Shown here: one piece after another, positions 30,645 through 34,755 of the stretch
Layout of the letters: each line of letters opens with the position of its first letter
Numbering within the stretch: position 1 is the first letter of the stretch
Origin: Bacteroidales bacterium
GTDB lineage: Bacteria > Bacteroidota > Bacteroidia > Bacteroidales > UBA932
Assembly: GCA_012744435.1 (NCBI GenBank)
Contig: JAAYCA010000028.1
Location: forward strand, 1-34,755
Reading direction: 5' to 3'
DNA length: 34,755 nucleotides
Position numbers and translations under genes: made by a program
Notes under the pieces: generated by a model
Databases searched by the model: none
Seen by the model: only the letters and a program-made list of their open reading frames with translations
Told to the model about the DNA's origin: nothing

Positions 30645-32552
30645 ATGACGCTGATCCTCACAGGGAGTCCGACCCGTTTCGGGGAGGACCGTTTCACCGA
30701 AGACAACGGGCTGCTTGCCGCCGTGCAGGCGGCCCTGCCCGTCTCCCCGCGCGTGTTGCTGGTGAGCGCCGCGCCGGACGACCGGGGCTTCACGGACTAC
30801 GTCCTGGAGTCGATGACGGCCTGCATCCGCAACTCCGGCATCCACCCCGCATCCGTCACGATGCTGGACCGGCGCAACGCCGCGCAGGTCCGGGAGCTGG
30901 TGCGCGGCGCCGACTGGGTCGTGCTCTGCGGCGGACACACCCCCACCCAGAACAGATTTCTCCACGAAATCGGACTCCGGGAGGCCCTGCGCGGCTTCGA
31001 CGGCCTGGTGATGGGCTGCAGTGCGGGCTCCATGAATTGCGCGGAGCGCGTCTTCTCCCATCCCGAATTGCCCGGCGAGGCCGCCGATCCGGCATATTCC
31101 CGCTGGCTGCAGGGCCTGGGCCTTACCACGCTCCAAATCGTCCCGCACTACCACCAGGTGCGCGGCGTGGTCCTGGACGGACTGCGCCTCTTCGAAGACG
31201 TCATCTTCCCGGAGAGCTGGCGGCATTCGTTCTACACGTTCCCGGACGGGGGCTACATCCTGCAGAAGGACGGCCGGCAGACGCTGCACGGCACCGCCTG
31301 GGAGATCTCCAACGGACAAATGCGGCAGGTTTCTGCCGAGAATCAAGTATATACCTTTATGAACGTTATTTTCATTTCCCCGCATTTCCCGCAGACCTAC
31401 GCCCACTTCTGCTCGGGTCTGCGCGCCGACGGCGTGAACGTGCTTGGCATTGCGGACGCGCCGTACCACGAGCTCCCGGACGAGCTGCGCGGCGCCCTGA
31501 CCGACTACTACAAGGTCAACAGCCTGGAGGACTACGGCGAGGTGTACCGCGCCGTGGGCTGGTTCGCCCACAAATACGGCAGGATCGACTGGATCGAGTC
31601 CAACAACGAATACTGGCTGGAGCAGGACGCCCGGCTGCGCACCGACTTCAACGTGACGACCGGCATCAAGAGCGACCGCATCGCCTCCATCCGCAACAAG
31701 TCCGAGATGAAGAAATACTACGCCGCGGGCGGCATCCCGACGGCCCGGCAGATCAAGGCTTCGGAAGGAGAGGCCCGGGTGCGCGCCTTCGTGAAGAAGA
31801 CCGGCTATCCGGTCATCGCCAAGCCCGACAGCGGCATGGGCGCCTCCGGGACGACCAAGATCGGCAGCGACGCGGAGCTGGACGCGTGGTTCCGCTCGCA
31901 TCCCGACAACTTCGGCCTGTACGTCGTCGAGGAGTTCATCACCGGCCTGCTGGTGAGCTACGACGCCATCTTCAACGCGGAGGGGGAACCCGTCTTCGAG
32001 AACAACAGCGTCTTCCCGACGCCCATCATGGAGATCGTCCACACCAACGCGGAGACCTGCTACTGGGCGGGCAAGACCGTCCCGGCGAAGCTCGCCGCCA
32101 TCGGCCGCCGGACCGTCAAGGCCTTCGGCATCACGAGCCGCTTCGTGCACCTGGAGTTCTTCCAGCTGGACCGCGACCGCGAGGGCCTCGGCAAGAAAGG
32201 CGACTACGTGGGACTGGAGGTCAACATGCGCCCGCCGGGCGGCTACACCCCCGACATGATGAATTTCGCCCACAGCACGGACGTCTATCAGATCTGGGCG
32301 GACATGGTCGCCTTCGACGGGCGGCGCAAAGGCGAAGGCGAGCAGTACTACTGCGCCTATGCCGGCCGCCGCGACTGCTACGCCTACCGGCACAGCCACC
32401 AGGAGATCCTGGACCGCTACGGCGCGGACCTCTGCATGACGGAGCGCGTGCCCGCGGCCCTGTCCGACGACCTCTGCGACATGGCCTACATCGCCCGCTT
32501 CAAGGAAAAGAAAGAGCTCGACCGCTTCTTCTCCTTCGTCTGCGCACGATAG
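30645..32552 (+). CDS. S51 peptidase/cyanophycinase-like domain fused to an ATP-grasp ligase
   Basis: This is a 635-residue two-domain protein. Residues 1-238 are S51-like: the nucleophile Ser126 sits in VMGCSAGSMN, a CGGHTPTQ loop lies near 95 and a His in IVPHYHQVRG near 168, as in dipeptidase E and cyanophycinase. Residues 239-635 start with MNVIFISPHFPQTYAHFC and form an ATP-grasp ligase: KTGYPVIAKPDSGMGASGTTKI near 385, VVEEFITG, and the metal-binding end GLEVNMRPPGGYTPD. A Met codon at the junction (31359) suggests two ancestral genes joined in frame. An enzyme that makes an amide bond and one that hydrolyses an Asp- or Glu-type bond in one chain is unusual. The substrate is unknown. 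It is convergent with the EF-G-like gene across a strong terminator. Confidence 0.85.
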   Translation: MTLILTGSPTRFGEDRFTEDNGLLAAVQAALPVSPRVLLVSAAPDDRGFTDYVLESMTACIRNSGIHPASVTMLDRRNAAQVRELVRGADWVVLCGGHTPTQNRFLHEIGLREALRGFDGLVMGCSAGSMNCAERVFSHPELPGEAADPAYSRWLQGLGLTTLQIVPHYHQVRGVVLDGLRLFEDVIFPESWRHSFYTFPDGGYILQKDGRQTLHGTAWEISNGQMRQVSAENQVYTFMNVIFISPHFPQTYAHFCSGLRADGVNVLGIADAPYHELPDELRGALTDYYKVNSLEDYGEVYRAVGWFAHKYGRIDWIESNNEYWLEQDARLRTDFNVTTGIKSDRIASIRNKSEMKKYYAAGGIPTARQIKASEGEARVRAFVKKTGYPVIAKPDSGMGASGTTKIGSDAELDAWFRSHPDNFGLYVVEEFITGLLVSYDAIFNAEGEPVFENNSVFPTPIMEIVHTNAETCYWAGKTVPAKLAAIGRRTVKAFGITSRFVHLEFFQLDRDREGLGKKGDYVGLEVNMRPPGGYTPDMMNFAHSTDVYQIWADMVAFDGRRKGEGEQYYCAYAGRRDCYAYRHSHQEILDRYGADLCMTERVPAALSDDLCDMAYIARFKEKKELDRFFSFVCAR

Positions 32553-32567
32553 CTGGTCCAAAGACAA

Positions 32568-32603
32568 AAAAGAGGCCCTGCAGCACACTGCAGGGCCTCT
32601 TTT
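32568..32603. terminator. Bidirectional rho-independent terminator
   Basis: AAAAGAGGCCCTGCAG and CTGCAGGGCCTCTTTT form a perfect 16-bp stem with loop CACA. It separates two convergent genes and has A and T runs at the two ends. Confidence 0.95.
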
Positions 32604-32617
32604 GAATGGTTCGGAGC

Positions 32618-34729
32618 TTAGTCTTCGTCCTTCTCCGCGGCGGCGTATTCCGCGAGGAGCTTGGTCTGGACATCGCCCGGGACCGGCTGGTAGTCGGCGA
32701 ACTCCATGGTGAAGGTCGCGGAGCCGGCGGTGAGCGAGCTCAGGGACGTGGAATAGCGGTACAGCTCTGCAAGGGGCACGCGGGCCTTGAGGATGGCGAA
32801 GCCCTTGTCGGCACCCATGGAGCCGAGGACACCGCGGCGGTTCTGCAGGTCGGACATCACGGCGCCCTGGTACTCGGACGGGGTCATGACCTCGACGTTG
32901 TAGATCGGCTCGAGGATCTTCGGACCGGCGTTGCGGAAGGCCTCGCGGAAGGCGTTGCGGCCGGCGATGATGAAGGCGATTTCCTTGGAGTCCACCGGGT
33001 GCATCTTGCCGTCGTAGACGAAGACGCGGATGTCGCGGGCGTAGGAACCGGTGAGCGGACCCTCCACCATGCGCTCCTTGATACCCTTCAGGATGGCGGG
33101 CATGAAGCTGAGGTCGATGGCGCCACCGACGACGCAGTTGTAGAACTCGAGCTTGCCGCCCCACTCGAGGTCGGTGATGTCCTGGGTCTTGATGTTCAGC
33201 TGGGTCTCCTTGCCGCCGATCATGAACTTGGTGTTCAGGTCGCCCTCGGCCGGGCAGACCAGCAGGTGCACCTCACCGAACTGGCCGGCGCCGCCGGACT
33301 GCTTCTTGTGGCGGTACTGCGCGCTCGCGACCTTGGTGATGGTCTCGCGGTACGGCACCTTCGGGGCGAAGAGCTCGACATCGAGCTTGTACTCGTTGTT
33401 GAGGAGCCACTTGACGATGTTGATATGCTGCTCGCCATTGCCGCTGAGGATGGTCTGGCGGAGCTCCTTGGAATACTCCACGATCACGGTGGGATCCGTG
33501 TTGGCGATCTTCTTGAGGGCGTCGCCGAGCTTCTGCTCGTCCTGCTGGACCTTGGCCTTGATGGCGCAGCGGTACTTCGGCGCAGGGTACTCGATCTTGT
33601 CGTACTTGATGTTGGAACCCGGCAGGGAAAGGGTCGTGTTGGACTTGCCGTTCTTGAGCTTGACGGCGCAGCCGAAATCACCCGCGTGCAGCGAGGTGAC
33701 AGACTCCTTCTTGGTGCCCGCGACGGCGTAGATCGCCGACAGGCGGTCCTTGTTGCCGGAGACGGGGTCCTCGAGGTCGAGACCGGCGGAGACCGTGCCG
33801 CTCATCACCTTGAAGTAGGAGACCTCGCCGAGGTGCTGCTCCACGTCGTTCTTGTAGATGAACAGCGACGGGGCGCCGTCGGCCTTGACGGCCGGCGCCG
33901 GAGCGACATCCTTGACAAACTCGAGCAGGCGCTTCACGCCGATGTCCTTCTTGCCGCAGACGCAGAAGACCGGATAGGCCTCGCCGGCGGCGATGCCCAG
34001 GTTCAGGCCCTTGTGGATCTCCTCCTCGGAGAGCTCGCCCTCCTCGAAGTACTTCTCCATCAGGGCGTCGTCGAACTCCGCGGCCTTCTCGATGAGGGCG
34101 GCGCGGGCCTCTTCGGCCTGGTCCTTCAGGTTGGCCGGGATCTCGAGATCCTCGCGGTTGCCGTTGGCATCCTTGAAGTGGTAATATTTCATCGTGAGGA
34201 CATCCACGAAGCCGTCGAAAGCCGTGCCGGCGTTGACCGGGAACTGCACGTAGACAGCCTTGCCGCCGAAGGACTCCTTGATGGAGTTCTGGATGGCATC
34301 CCAGTCGGCCTTCTCGCTGTCCAGCTGACTGACCGCGACCACGAGGGGAAGCTTCTTGGCGTCGGCCAGGCGGAGGAAGTTCTCCGTGCCGACCTCCACC
34401 CCCTGCTGGGCGTTGATCACGAGCACCCCGCTCTCGCAGACCTTGAAGGCAGCGTGGGCGCCGCCGATGAAGTCGTCGGAACCCGGGGTGTCGATGAAAT
34501 TGATCTTGGCGCCCTGGAACTCGGCATACAGCGGAGTCGCATAGATGGAACGCTGGTTGAGCTTCTCGAGCTCATCGTTGTCGGAGAGGGTGTTCTTGTC
34601 TTCAATCGTACCCCTCCGGTCGATCACCTTGCCCTCAAAGAGCATGGCTTCAGCGAGCGTGGTCTTGCCGGACTTGGATGCGCCGAGCAGGGCCACGTTG
34701 CGGATGTCTTTGGTAGAATAATCTTTCAT
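32618..34729 (-). CDS. EF-G2-like translation factor lacking the catalytic His
   Basis: This is a 703-residue protein with all EF-G domains. The G domain has P-loop GASKSGKT at 16-23 (EF-G has GHIDAGKT) and the G3 motif is IDTPGSDDF, with Ser84 where EF-G has the catalytic His of DTPGHVD. The G4 site reads SQLD in place of NKxD. Domains III-V follow, with TDPTVIVEYS, SGNGEQHINIVKWLL, KKQSGGAGQFGEVHL and a C-terminal domain ending in YQPVPGD. A Bacteroides EF-G paralogue (EF-G2) lacking GTPase activity is reported to sustain slow translation in starvation and gut colonisation; this protein has the sequence features expected of that type. It is not the housekeeping EF-G. Confidence 0.9.
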   Translation of the reverse strand: MKDYSTKDIRNVALLGASKSGKTTLAEAMLFEGKVIDRRGTIEDKNTLSDNDELEKLNQRSIYATPLYAEFQGAKINFIDTPGSDDFIGGAHAAFKVCESGVLVINAQQGVEVGTENFLRLADAKKLPLVVAVSQLDSEKADWDAIQNSIKESFGGKAVYVQFPVNAGTAFDGFVDVLTMKYYHFKDANGNREDLEIPANLKDQAEEARAALIEKAAEFDDALMEKYFEEGELSEEEIHKGLNLGIAAGEAYPVFCVCGKKDIGVKRLLEFVKDVAPAPAVKADGAPSLFIYKNDVEQHLGEVSYFKVMSGTVSAGLDLEDPVSGNKDRLSAIYAVAGTKKESVTSLHAGDFGCAVKLKNGKSNTTLSLPGSNIKYDKIEYPAPKYRCAIKAKVQQDEQKLGDALKKIANTDPTVIVEYSKELRQTILSGNGEQHINIVKWLLNNEYKLDVELFAPKVPYRETITKVASAQYRHKKQSGGAGQFGEVHLLVCPAEGDLNTKFMIGGKETQLNIKTQDITDLEWGGKLEFYNCVVGGAIDLSFMPAILKGIKERMVEGPLTGSYARDIRVFVYDGKMHPVDSKEIAFIIAGRNAFREAFRNAGPKILEPIYNVEVMTPSEYQGAVMSDLQNRRGVLGSMGADKGFAILKARVPLAELYRYSTSLSSLTAGSATFTMEFADYQPVPGDVQTKLLAEYAAAEKDED

Positions 34730-34755
34730 TGTCGCTTATGGAGTATTAATTATTA

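Noticed and set aside
30645..32552. Two separate genes for the S51 and ATP-grasp halves
   Set aside because: The frame is continuous with no stop or frameshift at the junction. An internal start at 31359 remains possible but was not annotated as a separate gene.
1..34755. CRISPR arrays, phage genes, transposases, rRNA, origins
   Set aside because: No direct-repeat array, integrase, transposase or rRNA sequence was recognised. No gene-free stretch exceeds about 200 bases.

Overview
The window looks like a GC-rich member of the Bacteroidales (inference; possibly a gut or rumen lineage such as Rikenellaceae or the Cryptobacteroides group). The grounds are TAnnTTTG-type -7 promoter elements in the AT-rich gaps, almost no Shine-Dalgarno sequences, and Bacteroidetes-typical families: DUF3109, DUF4230, an EF-G2-like factor, secreted GH43 enzymes and a MurA with Asp in place of the catalytic Cys. 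Coding density is very high, and no conventional insertion sequence, phage or CRISPR array is visible.

Layout. (1) 1-9.7 kb, housekeeping: a U32 family protein cut by the window edge, a periplasmic TPR protein, a DUF3109 gene broken by an in-frame TGA, two membrane proteins, hemW, comF, fabG, an aminopeptidase P and a secreted NlpC/P60-LysM enzyme. (2) 9.7-11.5 kb: a secreted GH43-like enzyme, a strong bidirectional terminator and tRNA-Val(GAC) with its own promoter. (3) 11.5-16.3 kb: a compact operon of a dynamin-like GTPase, a DUF697/YcjF-like membrane protein and two DUF4230 proteins, every junction being a 4-base TGA/ATG overlap, preceded by a small lipoprotein. (4) 16.3-28.2 kb: one long minus-strand cell-wall and lysine operon, aspS-murB-murA-thrA-M20 peptidase-dapB-dapA-dapD-dapF-aminotransferase. 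It supplies both UDP-MurNAc precursor and meso-diaminopimelate. The M20 peptidase and the aminotransferase are good candidates for the DapE and DapC steps. (5) 28.3-30.6 kb: a two-gene secreted carbohydrate operon (GH43 arabinanase-like with a ricin-like lectin, plus a jelly-roll-like partner). (6) 30.6-34.7 kb: a fusion of an S51 peptidase/cyanophycinase-like domain with an ATP-grasp ligase, and an EF-G2-like factor lacking the catalytic His.

The most unusual signal is that three conserved enzymes (hemW twice, the aminotransferase, dapF) carry extra in-frame segments made of short hairpins in series. Two of these segments, in unrelated genes, share inverted-repeat ends (AACTGCC ... GGCAGTT), and both are 2 modulo 3 in length. 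They behave like a small palindromic element that inserts into genes and is translated, comparable in concept to the Rickettsia palindromic elements. I know of no description of this in Bacteroidales. The second candidate system is the dynamin/DUF697/DUF4230 operon.

All family assignments come from reading motifs by eye; no database search was run.
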